Source: Pseudomonas azerbaijanoccidentalis (GTDB taxonomy: Bacteria; Pseudomonadota; Gammaproteobacteria; Pseudomonadales; Pseudomonadaceae). Taken from it: a stretch of 64,000 bases of DNA. The notes beneath the pieces were generated by a model. The model saw only the letters and a program-made list of their open reading frames with translations, was not told the DNA's origin and ran no database searches. Within the stretch, counting starts at the first letter, position 1; every line of letters begins with the position of its first letter. Positions 1 through 8,808 of this stretch are shown in pieces. The translations under genes were made by a program, and so were the position numbers. Location: NCBI RefSeq assembly GCF_019145495.1, contig NZ_JAHSTU010000005.1, positions 186,001 to 250,000 of the forward strand. The letters are read 5' to 3'.

Positions 1-1
1 A

Positions 2-115
2 ATCTTCACCGAACGCGAAGGCGGCGTGCAACATTCCAGCTTCGACAACAGCATCAATGCGGGTCAATACATCGCCGACTGGATTGCCGAAACACTGGGC
101 GGCCACACCGCTTAA
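2..115 (+). CDS. C-terminal fragment of an alpha/beta-hydrolase-like protein
   Basis: An open frame enters from the left edge and ends with TAA at 113-115, giving the last 37 residues of a protein whose start lies outside the window. The tail contains GGVQHSSFDNSINAGQYIAD followed by WIAETLGG. A conserved histidine close to the C-terminus followed by an amphipathic helix resembles the end of serine alpha/beta hydrolases of the acylaminoacyl-peptidase type, but this is a resemblance only. A strong intrinsic terminator starts about 20 bases after the stop, which supports this being the real end of a gene. Confidence 0.5.
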   Translation: MFTEREGGVQHSSFDNSINAGQYIADWIAETLGGHTA

Positions 116-132
116 AAAGCTTTGCGAAACAC

Positions 133-174
133 AAAAAAACGCCGGACAGCTCAAGGCTTTCCGGCGTTTTTTTT
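133..174 (+). terminator. Intrinsic terminator
   Basis: Stem AAACGCCGGA (137-146) pairs with TCCGGCGTTT (160-169) and is followed by an eight-T run. A matching A-run lies on the 5' side, so it can also serve the gene arriving on the minus strand (ending at 194). Confidence 0.85.
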
Positions 175-193
175 CATTGATCGCTATGCGGGT

Positions 194-580
194 TCAGTTT
201 GGCGCTCGGGAACCATGGAACGAGGTGATCTGCCACCCTTGCTCGCCAAACGTCCACACCTGCGTGGCAAAGCCCTCCCCGCGAATCGACTGGTCACCGC
301 CCCGCTTACGCAACGTGTTGCACTGCGTACCGGTCATGACCGCCACGCCTTCGCCATAAAAGCGGATCAGTAATTCGCCCCGCTCGATGTCCAGATACTC
401 TACGGCGCTTTTCGCATACTCCAGATATTGCGCCTTGCCTTGCACCAATCCCGTGGTATGCACATACACCAGATCATCGGCGAACAGCTCGGCAACACGC
501 GAATAGTCTTCCTCTACCAATGCCCGGCGGCGCTCTTGCTCAAGTGCCAGGAGTTCAGCTGTTACAGATGCGGTGGTCAT
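194..580 (-). CDS. Nuclear transport factor 2 (SnoaL/DUF4440-like) family protein
   Basis: A 128-residue protein with the single-domain NTF2 cone-fold layout. An N-terminal helix (LLALEQERRRALVEEDYSRVAELFADDLVYVHTTG, residues about 9-43) is followed by alternating strands and a final strand ending WQITSFHGSRAPN. Members bind small molecules or act as isomerases and dehydratases; the substrate cannot be read from the sequence. The ATG at 578-580 is the natural start and the length is standard for the family. It is transcribed alone, with its 3' end at the bidirectional terminator at 133-174. Its upstream region (581-839) is shared with the divergent amidohydrolase gene. Confidence 0.75.
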   Translation of the reverse strand: MTTASVTAELLALEQERRRALVEEDYSRVAELFADDLVYVHTTGLVQGKAQYLEYAKSAVEYLDIERGELLIRFYGEGVAVMTGTQCNTLRKRGGDQSIRGEGFATQVWTFGEQGWQITSFHGSRAPN

Positions 581-839
581 GGGGACTGCTCTCTATGGAT
601 GATGAGCGCGCACCATAGACGCGCGGTCAGGCTCATAAAAAATCGCCAATCACGATGCCTGTCATCGTCACTTGCGATACCCGGCCCTTGATCCTGACCC
701 GCGTCGCAAAGCCCCATTTCTGCTGACGTACAGCATCTATCGACGCCATCAATACGCGAGCATTGATACAAGTTGCTGGTGGCTGCCATGGCCCTACCCT
801 AGCTTCGCTTTGCATAACAATCAGCAAAGTGAAACTGCC

Positions 840-2189
840 ATGAATGCCCTGCACCTGAAATGCCAGACCTTGTTCGACGGTACTGACCTGCAAACCCGTC
901 AACAGCAAACCCTGATCGTGGAAAACGGACTGCTGTCCTATGTCGGGCCAACGGCCCTGGCGCCACAACCGCAACCAGGAGACACCCTGCTGGACGCCGG
1001 CGATGACTTTGTCATGCCGGGCCTGGTGGATGTGCACACCCATTTGGCTTTCGGCAACGCGCAGAGCGAAGAAGACATTGATATCTGGACCAGCGACGAA
1101 TTCCGCGCACTGCGCGGCATGTTCTTCGCCCAACATGTGCTGGCGGCCGGCGTCACCAGCATGGTCTGCCCGGGCGATAGCGGCCAACTCAGCATCGCGG
1201 TGCGCAACGCAATCGCTGCGGGTTTGTTTGAAGGCCCGCGTATTGCGGCCAGCAGCCGGGTCATCACCAATCGGCAGAGCCTCAACGACTGGTTCCCAAG
1301 CCGCGTAGGCGCTCCGGAATTTTTTACTGCGCGCCTGGTTACCAGCCGCAGCGAAGCGCTGGCTGAAATTCGCAAGCAGGCCAAGGACGGCGTCGACTTG
1401 ATCAAAATCGCCATGGACGGCACTCACCGACGCCCGAATGGCGAAATCATCGCCGCGTTCACCGCCGAAGAAACCCACGAGATGGTCGAAGAAGCCCATC
1501 GCCTGGGCTGCAAAGTCGCAACCCATGCCTACGGCCGCGAAGCTGTGATGTACGCCGCCCGCGCCGGTGTCGACCTGGTGTTCCATGCCTTCTACATGGA
1601 CGACGCGTGCATCGAGGCCCTGCTCGACGCCGGCAGCATCCTCGCGCCGACCATGACTTTTCCGCAAAACACCGTGGACTTCTGCCAACCCCACGACCCG
1701 GCCATCACCACCGGTTACGCTGGTTACTGTGCCCGCACCCTGGAAATCGGCTCGGCGGTGCTCAAACGGGCCAAGGCCGCTGGCGTGCCTTTCGCGTGTG
1801 GCAGTGACAGCGGTTTCGCGGTAACGCCCTATGGCGAGTGGCACGCTCGGGAGCTGGAACTGCTCGTCACCCGATTGGGCTTCACCCCCGCAGAAGCGCT
1901 GTATGCCGCCACCAATGTGGGTGCGCGCTGCATGCCACGCAGTGAAACCATCGGCACCCTCGAAGTGGGCAAGCAAGCCGACTTCCTGTTGCTCGACGGT
2001 TCGCCATTGCACGACATCCGCATCCTGCAAGACCGCTCTCGCCTTAAAGCCGTGTACAAGGCTGGCCACTCCGTGCGCATGGAGCGCAGCCCCTACAACC
2101 CCAAACAGGTATCCGATTTCAACTCGTTGAAGTGGACTGACCTTTACACGCGAGACCGCGTAGCCCAATTGGGCAAGTGGGCACAATGA
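840..2189 (+). CDS. Metal-dependent amidohydrolase (imidazolonepropionase-like)
   Basis: A 449-residue amidohydrolase-superfamily enzyme with the full metal ligand set: HxH at His66/His68 in GLVDVHTHLAFG, a likely carboxylated Lys189 in DLIKIAMDGTH, His229 in VATHAYG, His249 in LVFHAFYM and Asp323 in CGSDSGF. The TIM barrel is flanked by the usual beta-sandwich strands at both ends (C-terminal IGTLEVGKQADFLLLDGSP). It probably hydrolyses a cyclic or linear amide bond in the cytoplasm; the substrate is unknown. The frame is open further upstream, but the ATG at 840 gives the normal family N-terminus (MNALHLKCQTLFDG). The stop lies just before the ribosome-binding site of the next gene, so the two are almost certainly co-translated. 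Confidence 0.85.
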   Translation: MNALHLKCQTLFDGTDLQTRQQQTLIVENGLLSYVGPTALAPQPQPGDTLLDAGDDFVMPGLVDVHTHLAFGNAQSEEDIDIWTSDEFRALRGMFFAQHVLAAGVTSMVCPGDSGQLSIAVRNAIAAGLFEGPRIAASSRVITNRQSLNDWFPSRVGAPEFFTARLVTSRSEALAEIRKQAKDGVDLIKIAMDGTHRRPNGEIIAAFTAEETHEMVEEAHRLGCKVATHAYGREAVMYAARAGVDLVFHAFYMDDACIEALLDAGSILAPTMTFPQNTVDFCQPHDPAITTGYAGYCARTLEIGSAVLKRAKAAGVPFACGSDSGFAVTPYGEWHARELELLVTRLGFTPAEALYAATNVGARCMPRSETIGTLEVGKQADFLLLDGSPLHDIRILQDRSRLKAVYKAGHSVRMERSPYNPKQVSDFNSLKWTDLYTRDRVAQLGKWAQ

Positions 2190-2200
2190 GGACCACCACC

Positions 2201-2647
2201 ATGCAGCCACTCGACTTGATGACCGCCACCAACATCGCCAGTACCGCCATCCACATTGCCCGGGAAACCGGCATCAAGCCCCTGGCGGTCGCGGTGCTGG
2301 ATGCTGCGGGTCATCCGCTGGCCGTCCTGCGTGATGAAGGCGCGAGTTTCCTTCGACCACAAATCGCCACCGGCAAGGCACGGGGTTGCCTGGGAATGGG
2401 TTTTGGCGGACGAGAACTTGCACGGCGAGCGCAAGCGATGCCGGCATTCTTCGACGCCATCAACAGCCTGACTGGCGGCGAAGTAATACCCGTCGCTGGC
2501 GGCGTGCTGATTCGCAACGCCGAAGGACTGATTCTGGGTGCCATTGGCGTCAGTGGCGACACCTCGGACAATGACGAACGCTGCGCCTTGCAGGCGATTG
2601 CCCAGGCTGCGCTGGTGGCGGACAACGGCGATCAGCTGTCGCGCTGA
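2201..2647 (+). CDS. GlcG/HbpS-family heme-binding-like protein
   Basis: A 148-residue protein of the GlcG/HbpS fold. The family pattern is clear: an N-terminal helix, then LAVAVLDAAGHPLAVLRDEGA, a central FDAINSLTGGEVIPVAGGVLI and the closing GAIGVSGDTSDNDERCALQAI. Family members bind heme or act as small accessory proteins in catabolic operons; the true role is rarely known. The start at 2201 is preferred because GAGGA (2188-2192) lies 8 bases upstream; an in-frame ATG at 2186 overlaps the previous stop but has no such site. It follows the amidohydrolase within 11 bases, suggesting a shared pathway. Its 3' end overlaps the convergent LysR gene by 16 bases. Confidence 0.8.
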   Translation: MQPLDLMTATNIASTAIHIARETGIKPLAVAVLDAAGHPLAVLRDEGASFLRPQIATGKARGCLGMGFGGRELARRAQAMPAFFDAINSLTGGEVIPVAGGVLIRNAEGLILGAIGVSGDTSDNDERCALQAIAQAALVADNGDQLSR

Positions 2648-3567
2648 TCAAGCAACGCGGCCTGCGCCGATAACAGGCCGCGAAACCACAGCATGGCCGG
2701 GTCATGGTCCTGATAAGGGTGCCATTGCAGAACCTGGACAGCGTCGGGAAATGCCAGCGGTGCCGGGTGAATACGCAACGGATAATGTTGAGCAAAGCGC
2801 TGCGCCTGTCGACGAAATACGGTGGCAATCCGCGCAGTACCGACGATGAATTCGGGCATCAACACGAAGCTTTCAAGGGCCACCGCCACTCGCCGTTGAA
2901 CGCCCAACTCATGCAGGTGTGCGGCGTCCATCGCCAGGTTTCGACCATCGGCAAACTCGCGAACCACGTGCTCCGCACCGCAATAGTCGGCCAGGCTCAA
3001 GCCTTCGGCGAACCGGGGTTGCCCAGTGCAGACGATGCAACAGAGCTGGTCGGTCATCAGGGGTACATGGGGGTACGCCGGGTTCAATCGCCGTTGAGGC
3101 ACAATCACACAATCACTGCGGCGATAATCGAGCGCTTCGCTGACCACGTCACCGTCACGCGGCACCGGCATATCCCGCAGACTCAAGCGCACGCCAGGTG
3201 CGACTCGGGCCAACTCAAGACTGACGGCCGGCAGCAGGACGCCAGCCACGTAGTCGGAAGCCACCAACGTGAAGTGTCGGTCGCAACTGGCCGGATCAAA
3301 GTTGACCGGTGCATCGACAATCTCACGGGTCAGTGCCAGCGCTTCACGCACCTTTGGAAGCAATTCCAGACCGAGTGCAGTCGGCTCCAGACGCCGTCCG
3401 ACCTGAACCAGCAACGGATCATTGAAATGCTCACGTAAGCGTCCGAGCGCCGAACTGGTTGCCGACTGCCCCAGGCACAATCGCTCGGCAGCGCGGCTGA
3501 CGCTGCATTCGCTCAACAACGCATCCAGGGCGACCAACAGGTTCAAGTCAAGACGTCGATAACGCAT
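2632..3567 (-). CDS. LysR-family transcriptional regulator
   Basis: A 311-residue LysR regulator. The N-terminal winged helix-turn-helix is seen in LDLNLLVALDALLSECSVSRAAERLCLGQ and SATSSALGRLREHFNDPLLVQVGRRLEPT (residues about 6-65). The wording LDLNLL plus the LRxxFxDPLLV motif places it in the NodD/NahR-like branch, whose members usually bind aromatic or similar co-inducers. A periplasmic-binding-like effector domain fills residues about 90-300. It converges on the amidohydrolase/GlcG pair and overlaps it by 16 bases, so it may control that pair, although LysR genes are more often divergent from their targets. Confidence 0.88.
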   Translation of the reverse strand: MRYRRLDLNLLVALDALLSECSVSRAAERLCLGQSATSSALGRLREHFNDPLLVQVGRRLEPTALGLELLPKVREALALTREIVDAPVNFDPASCDRHFTLVASDYVAGVLLPAVSLELARVAPGVRLSLRDMPVPRDGDVVSEALDYRRSDCVIVPQRRLNPAYPHVPLMTDQLCCIVCTGQPRFAEGLSLADYCGAEHVVREFADGRNLAMDAAHLHELGVQRRVAVALESFVLMPEFIVGTARIATVFRRQAQRFAQHYPLRIHPAPLAFPDAVQVLQWHPYQDHDPAMLWFRGLLSAQAALLDQRDS

Positions 3568-3701
3568 GGTTTGCCTGGCTTGCGTCCAGAAGGTTGTTGA
3601 TGACCGACAGACTGACGTGACAGAACGAGGCTGACTAATCGCGTTCAGGGATGCGACCTATCGTCAATCGCGATACCTGGAACGTACGCGAGCGTGTGAA
3701 T

Positions 3702-4172
3702 TCAAGCGTCCGCTGGGTCGTACTCGTTCACGTTAGCCACCTGGGAATGCAGCCGGCCCAACAACTCGATGAGGGTGTCTACTTCCGAGGCGGAAAGCCC
3801 GCTGAGCAGGCGCCGCTCTCGTTCCAGTGCAACCTTCAACACTCGCTTATGCAAGGCTTTGCCGCTGGCCGTCAGGCTCACGGTGTAGCGCCGCGCGTCG
3901 GTGGAATCCACTTGGCTGCGAATGTGCCCTGCCGCTTCCAGGGACTGGAGTGAGCGACTGACCGCGCTCTTGTCGAGGCCGATCGTCTGACAGATTCGGT
4001 TGGCAGTGATGTCATTTTCAACGGCAAGCATCGAGAGCATTCGCCACTCGACCACACCGATACCGAAGTGTTTGCGATAGCACTGCGATGCGCCTGCGGA
4101 GAGTTTGTTGGACAAAAAATTCAGCAGCGCGGGGACATAACGCGTCAGATTCAGTTGGGATTCTGCGGACAT
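3702..4172 (-). CDS. MarR-family transcriptional regulator
   Basis: A 156-residue MarR protein with a winged helix in the middle: GIGVVEWRMLSMLAVENDITANRICQTIGLDKSAVSRSLQSLEAAGHI (residues about 37-84), then the wing with DARRYTVSLTASG. The helices at both ends form the dimer interface. It is divergent from the VanB/VanA-like genes. The 272-base gap between them contains a GTTG-N6-CAAC palindrome typical of MarR operators, so this protein is the probable repressor of the downstream aromatic oxygenase, released by an aromatic ligand. Classical van operons are instead controlled by a GntR-type VanR. Confidence 0.87.
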   Translation of the reverse strand: MSAESQLNLTRYVPALLNFLSNKLSAGASQCYRKHFGIGVVEWRMLSMLAVENDITANRICQTIGLDKSAVSRSLQSLEAAGHIRSQVDSTDARRYTVSLTASGKALHKRVLKVALERERRLLSGLSASEVDTLIELLGRLHSQVANVNEYDPADA

Positions 4173-4211
4173 TGAATGAACACCTGGGATCGGCGGAGCC
4201 TTTTAAAATTG

Positions 4212-4225
4212 GTTGACACCGCAAC
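4212..4225. promoter_or_regulatory. Candidate MarR operator
   Basis: Inverted repeat GTTGACACCGCAAC (GTTG-N6-CAAC) in the divergent region between the MarR gene (start at 4172) and the reductase gene (start at 4445). It includes a TTGACA hexamer (4213-4218) that could be a -35 box for rightward transcription. The arrangement fits a repressor that blocks both promoters. Confidence 0.45.
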
Positions 4226-4444
4226 TAAATAATCAGAGGATTTCTCCACCGAACGTCACGGGCGATTCGCTGCATGATATGCCGCCGCCCTGCCTCATAA
4301 AAATAATTATCAGGTTTTGGTCATGAACACTTTCAATCCCATCGTCTGCTCCTTTCTCGCGCCAGCGCCTGGCTGATTCGTCCCCGGCCAACGCTCGAAC
4401 CAACGTTTTTTTTCAGCAGCCACTTCAGTGTGGAGGGACAAGTC

Positions 4445-5398
4445 ATGCTTCAAGTCAACGTCACCCGCAAAGCAGACGAAGCCGACGGCATCTGCAGTTT
4501 CGAATTATGTCCCGTCGATGGCAGTACGCTGCCGGCGTTCGAGGCCGGTGCCCACATCGACACTCACATTGCCGATGGCCTCACCCGCCAATACTCCCTG
4601 TGCAACGATCCCAGGGAGCGCCACCGCTACCTGATCAGCGTGCTCAAAGACCCGAGTTCACGGGGCGGTTCCAGAGCCATGCATGAGCAGGTGCAGTCAG
4701 GGCAAACGCTCTCCATCAGCGCTCCGCGCAATCTTTTTCCGCTTGATCGCTCGGCACAACGACACCTGCTGTTTGGCGGAGGCATCGGTATCACCCCCAT
4801 GCTGGCCATGGCTTGGGAGTTATCGCATCAGGGGGCCGACTTCGAATTGCACTATTGCTTTCGATCAAGCCAGCGCGCGGCGTTTGTGGAGATGCTTGCT
4901 CAAACCCGCTTCGCCGATCGCATAACGCTTCATGACGATAGCGGCCCCCAAACGCAGAAACTCGATGCGCCGGCCCTGCTGGCAGCGCCGCACGCCGACA
5001 CCCATCTTTATGTGTGCGGCCCGACCGGATTCATGAACTACATCCTTGATGCCGCGCAGAACGCTGGCTGGTCACAGGACCGGGTACATAAAGAGTTCTT
5101 TGCCGCAGACCCTGTCGATCAAAGCGCCAATGTGCCCTTCGAAGTTGAACTGGCAAGCAATGGCCAGGTTTTTCGGATCCCTGCCGAACGTAGCGTATTC
5201 GAAGTGCTCGACGAGGCCGGTATCGCGATCGAGTCATCTTGCGAGCAAGGCGTCTGCGGCACCTGCGTAACCCGCGTCCTGAAGGGCATACCCGAACACC
5301 GGGACAAGTTCCTGACGGAAGCCGAACACGCGGCGAACGATCGCTTCACTCCCTGCTGCTCCCGCGCCAGGTCATCACGCCTGGTGCTCGATCTGTGA
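4445..5398 (+). CDS. VanB-type oxidoreductase (reductase component of a Rieske oxygenase)
   Basis: A 317-residue PDR/VanB-type reductase. It has an FMN/FAD-binding barrel at residues about 1-95 (RQYSLCNDP flavin motif), an NAD-binding domain at about 100-225 (LLFGGGIGITPMLAM, then VCGPTGFM), and a C-terminal plant-type [2Fe-2S] ferredoxin with SSCEQGVCGTCVTRV and a distal FTPCC supplying the four cysteines. It passes electrons from NAD(P)H to the Rieske oxygenase encoded 37 bases downstream. The ATG at 4445 is chosen because GGAGGG (4432-4437) lies 7 bases before it; a GTG at 4430 has none. The reductase gene precedes the oxygenase gene, the reverse of classical vanAB. Confidence 0.88.
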   Translation: MLQVNVTRKADEADGICSFELCPVDGSTLPAFEAGAHIDTHIADGLTRQYSLCNDPRERHRYLISVLKDPSSRGGSRAMHEQVQSGQTLSISAPRNLFPLDRSAQRHLLFGGGIGITPMLAMAWELSHQGADFELHYCFRSSQRAAFVEMLAQTRFADRITLHDDSGPQTQKLDAPALLAAPHADTHLYVCGPTGFMNYILDAAQNAGWSQDRVHKEFFAADPVDQSANVPFEVELASNGQVFRIPAERSVFEVLDEAGIAIESSCEQGVCGTCVTRVLKGIPEHRDKFLTEAEHAANDRFTPCCSRARSSRLVLDL

Positions 5399-5435
5399 AT
5401 TCAAACAACATCAACCGTGCCTTCTGGAGAACACC

Positions 5436-6512
5436 ATGAACACCTCTACTCTCCAACAACTTGCCGAAGAAATTCCAGCGCCTGCCTTGCCCAGCTTTCC
5501 CCTCAACCAATGGTATGTCGCTGCCCTGGGTTGGGAGTTGAAGGACAAACCGGTGGGCCGGACATTGCTCAACAAACCTGTGGTGCTGTTCCGCAAAGCC
5601 AACGGCGAAGTGGCGGCACTGGAAGACCGCTGCTGTCACAGAGCATTGCCACTGTCGAATGGCACGCTCGAAGCGACGGGCATTCGTTGCGGCTATCACG
5701 GCCTGCTGTTCGATGACCATGGAAAATGCGTCGAAATTCCGGGGCAGGACAAGATTCCGAGTAAAGCCAAGGTTCCTGCGTATCACGTGCGTGAGCAGGA
5801 CCAGATTGTCTGGATCTGGTTTGGCAGCGATGCTCAACCTGAGCCAAGTTGTGAGCCACCGGTTTACTCAGTTCACAGCAGCGGCAACTACCTGTTTGAC
5901 GGCAACGTGTACCACTACAACGCGCCATATCAGCTGATCCACGACAATCTGATGGACTTGAGTCATTTGGGGTATGTCCACCTGCGCACCATCGGTGGCA
6001 ACGCCAGCATTCACATGAATGCGCAGATGAATGTGGAAAGTGAAGACAACGTCGTACGGGTCGTGCGCCACATGCCGGACTCCGTTCCACCCCCCACCTA
6101 CACCGCCGCCTACCCCTTCAAAGGCAATGTGGACCGTTGGCAGGAAATCGAATTTCACGTCAGTCATCTGCGGATCTGGACCGGTGCGGTGGATGCTGGT
6201 ACCGACACACTGGACAACCCCGATCGCGGTGGCTTCCACATGCGTGGATTCCACGGCGTAACGCCAGAGACCGACACCACCAGCCACTACTTCTGGACCA
6301 TTGCCACCAACCCGGCGAGCGATCCAGAAACCATCAAGGCCAAGGTCGTGGAGCAAACCATCCTGACCTTCGATGAAGACAAGGAAGTGATTGAAGCCCA
6401 GTACCGGAACATGTGCCGGTTCGGTGCACGCCCGATGATCGACATCCACGTCGATGTCGGCGCCAATCGCGCCCGCCGGATCATCGAGCAACTTCGCCAA
6501 TCCAGCGTTTGA
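5436..6512 (+). CDS. VanA-type Rieske aromatic oxygenase, large subunit
   Basis: A 358-residue Rieske non-heme iron oxygenase. The [2Fe-2S] ligands are Cys66/His68 (CCHRALPLSNG) and Cys85/His88 (RCGYHG). The mononuclear iron site is NLMDLSHLGYVH with Asp174, His177 and His182. Length and the single-subunit (alpha-only) organisation fit the vanillate O-demethylase, phthalate or toluenesulfonate group. The likely reaction is oxidative O-demethylation or hydroxylation of an aromatic acid in the cytoplasm, using the reductase encoded just upstream. The exact substrate is not readable; the gene order and MarR regulator argue against the standard vanillate system. The start has an acceptable upstream purine stretch (GGAGAACACC). 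Confidence 0.88.
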   Translation: MNTSTLQQLAEEIPAPALPSFPLNQWYVAALGWELKDKPVGRTLLNKPVVLFRKANGEVAALEDRCCHRALPLSNGTLEATGIRCGYHGLLFDDHGKCVEIPGQDKIPSKAKVPAYHVREQDQIVWIWFGSDAQPEPSCEPPVYSVHSSGNYLFDGNVYHYNAPYQLIHDNLMDLSHLGYVHLRTIGGNASIHMNAQMNVESEDNVVRVVRHMPDSVPPPTYTAAYPFKGNVDRWQEIEFHVSHLRIWTGAVDAGTDTLDNPDRGGFHMRGFHGVTPETDTTSHYFWTIATNPASDPETIKAKVVEQTILTFDEDKEVIEAQYRNMCRFGARPMIDIHVDVGANRARRIIEQLRQSSV

Positions 6513-6603
6513 TTGCTTCAATCAAACACAAGATTTACCAGCGCTTTCTCGCCCTGAGTTCCATGCCGCCGCGGAGCTGAGTCGCCGGCTCCGCGGCACT
6601 TTG
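6507..6603. terminator. Bidirectional terminator region
   Basis: Two hairpins lie between convergent genes. GTTTGATTG (6507-6515) pairs with CAATCAAAC (6519-6527) across the oxygenase stop codon. GCCGCGGAGC (6568-6577) pairs perfectly with GCTCCGCGGC (6588-6597), followed by a short ACTTTG. The T-tracts are weak, so efficiency is uncertain. Confidence 0.6.
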
Positions 6604-6610
6604 TGATGAA

Positions 6611-8647
6611 TTACTGCTGGGTGCCAGGCAGTAGTTCAAAGGTCGGGGTAAACGGGGTGATGGCGGCCATCAACCGTTCGAAAGGTTTGTGATCGCCTTC
6701 AAAGGTGGCTTTGCCGGCAGCGACGAGTTGCGCGAAGCTGGTTTTCCTTGCCATCACGCCTTCAAGATCCGATCGGTCAAGTGTGAGGGTCAGGTCAGCC
6801 TTTTTCGCTTGCTGACCCTTGATGGTAGTCAGCGTTGAATTGCTTAGCTCAACCACAAACTGCTCGCCGTTATCGGGCGTCTTGAGGTTCAGAATCAAGT
6901 GCTGATCCGCGACCTTGCTGCCATCCAAAGCGATCCCGAGGTATTCCAGCCACAACTCGGTGCTCATGGCACGAATGATGTCCGGCCCGGTGGGTTTTGG
7001 TGGCACACCCTTGGGCATGCCATGGCGTAACTCGTATGCCGCCGCGAGGAAGCTGTTGCGTACCCCGGCACTTTCCTTTTGATAGCCAACCTGCTCATAG
7101 ACGTCCGCAAGCAGATCCTTGGCCTGGGTGTTCCGGGGTTCGGCGTACACCAGTTTGTTGAGGATTTCATAGGCTTCGCGGTATTTGCCCTGATCGAACA
7201 GGGATTTGCCCTTGGCCATGATCTTGTCCGCGCCCCCCATCATTTCCACGTACAACGGTGCCGAATCTTTCGGCGACAACGGCATCAGTGTCGCCGGGTT
7301 CGCATCCCAGTAACCCAGGTAGCGGTTGATCACGGCGCGGCTGTTGTGCTCTTCGGAGCCGTGGTAGCTATGAGTCGCCCAGTTGTTTTTCAAGCTTTCG
7401 GGCAACTTGTAGACGTTTTGAATTTCATTGATGGTGACGCCCTGATTGGCGGCGTGTAGTACGGCGTTGTTTAAATTGGCATAGGCATCGCGTTGCGCGC
7501 GCATGACGTCTTGAATTCGCTCATTACCCCAGCGTGGCCAACTGTGGGAGGCGAACATGACATCGGCCTGTTGTCCGTAGCGATACAAAGCATTGTTGAT
7601 GTTCTTGGACCAGACCAGCGGATCTCGGACCAGAGCGCCGCGCAAGGTGTAAATGTTGTGGATGGTGCCGACAATGTTTTCGGCCGCCCAGAAAGCTTTG
7701 AATTGCGGGAACCAGGTGTTCATCTCCGCCGGCGCTTCAGTGCCGGGAGTGCTCTGGAACTCCATCTCTACGCCGTCGATGGTCAGGGTTTCGAAATCTT
7801 TCGCGATGTAGCGATTGGGTTCGATCAGGCCCATGTTGCCAATAGAGGTATTTTTTCCGATGGCCATGTCGACATGGCCATAGGGGCTGTGGGGCAACAT
7901 CACGCCGTATTGGAAGAAAGCGCGTCGGGTCATGGCGTTGCCGGCGTAAACGTTTTCAGCCACGGCATGCTCCATGAAACCGGTGGGTGCGATGAGCGGG
8001 ATCTTGCCGCTGCGCACATCGGCTTCATCGACCAGACCGCGGACACCACCGAAATGGTCGGCATGGGAGTGAGAGATCACTATCGCCACGACTGGGCGCT
8101 TGCCGAGTTTTTCATTGATGAAATCCAGGGCAGCCTTGGCGGTTTCCTTCGACATCAACGTGTCGAACACAATCCACCCCGTATCACCCTTGATGAACGT
8201 GATATTGGCCAGATCAAACCCACGCACTTGGTAAATTTTTTCCGGAACGACCTCATACAAACCGAAGGCCATGTTAAGGACTGCCTGGCGCTGCAAGGAC
8301 GGATTGACGCTGTCGAAGTCCTTCCCATCGAGCAGGAAGTCATAGCTTCCCATGTTCCATGCGACATTCCCGGCGTCGGCCATGATCTTGTTGTAGGACG
8401 GGGCAGCGATGAAGCCTTTCCTGGCTTCTTCAAACTCGCGCTGGTCTGCGAACGGAAGTGCCTTGCGTACCGCATTCTGCGCTTCGATCGTGTAGGACGA
8501 AGGCGGTTTTCCCTTGCTGTCGAAGTGCGAATTTTGTGTCGTGGCCGAATCGGCACTTGCGCCGTTTGCATCGGCAGCAAAGAGCATGGGGCTGATGCCG
8601 CTCCCAAGGGTGATTGCCAGTGCCAGATGAAGGGTCTTGTTGTGCAT
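6611..8647 (-). CDS. sdsA: Secreted alkyl sulfatase of the SdsA type (metallo-beta-lactamase fold)
   Basis: A 678-residue precursor. Residues 1-25 are a signal peptide (HLALAITLGSGISPMLFAADA). The metallo-beta-lactamase motif is ISHSHADHFGG with His193, His195, Asp197 and His198. It is followed by an all-helical dimerisation region and a C-terminal SCP2-like domain (from about 555) that forms the hydrophobic substrate pocket. SdsA enzymes hydrolyse primary alkyl sulfates such as dodecyl sulfate to the alcohol and sulfate, supplying carbon and sulfur. The start at 8647 is chosen because it gives the signal peptide and has AGGAACC just upstream; an in-frame ATG 33 bases earlier does not. The gene is divergent from a LysR gene, as sdsA1/sdsB1 are in P. 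aeruginosa. Confidence 0.9.
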   Translation of the reverse strand: MHNKTLHLALAITLGSGISPMLFAADANGASADSATTQNSHFDSKGKPPSSYTIEAQNAVRKALPFADQREFEEARKGFIAAPSYNKIMADAGNVAWNMGSYDFLLDGKDFDSVNPSLQRQAVLNMAFGLYEVVPEKIYQVRGFDLANITFIKGDTGWIVFDTLMSKETAKAALDFINEKLGKRPVVAIVISHSHADHFGGVRGLVDEADVRSGKIPLIAPTGFMEHAVAENVYAGNAMTRRAFFQYGVMLPHSPYGHVDMAIGKNTSIGNMGLIEPNRYIAKDFETLTIDGVEMEFQSTPGTEAPAEMNTWFPQFKAFWAAENIVGTIHNIYTLRGALVRDPLVWSKNINNALYRYGQQADVMFASHSWPRWGNERIQDVMRAQRDAYANLNNAVLHAANQGVTINEIQNVYKLPESLKNNWATHSYHGSEEHNSRAVINRYLGYWDANPATLMPLSPKDSAPLYVEMMGGADKIMAKGKSLFDQGKYREAYEILNKLVYAEPRNTQAKDLLADVYEQVGYQKESAGVRNSFLAAAYELRHGMPKGVPPKPTGPDIIRAMSTELWLEYLGIALDGSKVADQHLILNLKTPDNGEQFVVELSNSTLTTIKGQQAKKADLTLTLDRSDLEGVMARKTSFAQLVAAGKATFEGDHKPFERLMAAITPFTPTFELLPGTQQ

Positions 8648-8808
8648 GAGGGTTCCTGCGCCAGAGGCCATAAGCGTCAATGCAAAAATTGCGCTCGATT
8701 GTATTTATTGGGTACGCGTCAACTTGACCCGCCTGGCCATGAATAGCATATTCATTTCATTACGAAAAATTCCGTTTCAGCCATTTTCGATAACATAAAG
8801 GTTATGAG

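Noticed and set aside
633..2210. A 525-residue open frame antisense to the amidohydrolase
   Set aside because: It is the reverse shadow of an enzyme with a full metal-ligand set.
4323..4376. A 17-codon frame (MNTFNPIVCSFLAPAPG) before the VanB-like gene, as a possible leader peptide
   Set aside because: Only a weak ribosome-binding site and no attenuator-like hairpins follow; not supported enough to annotate.
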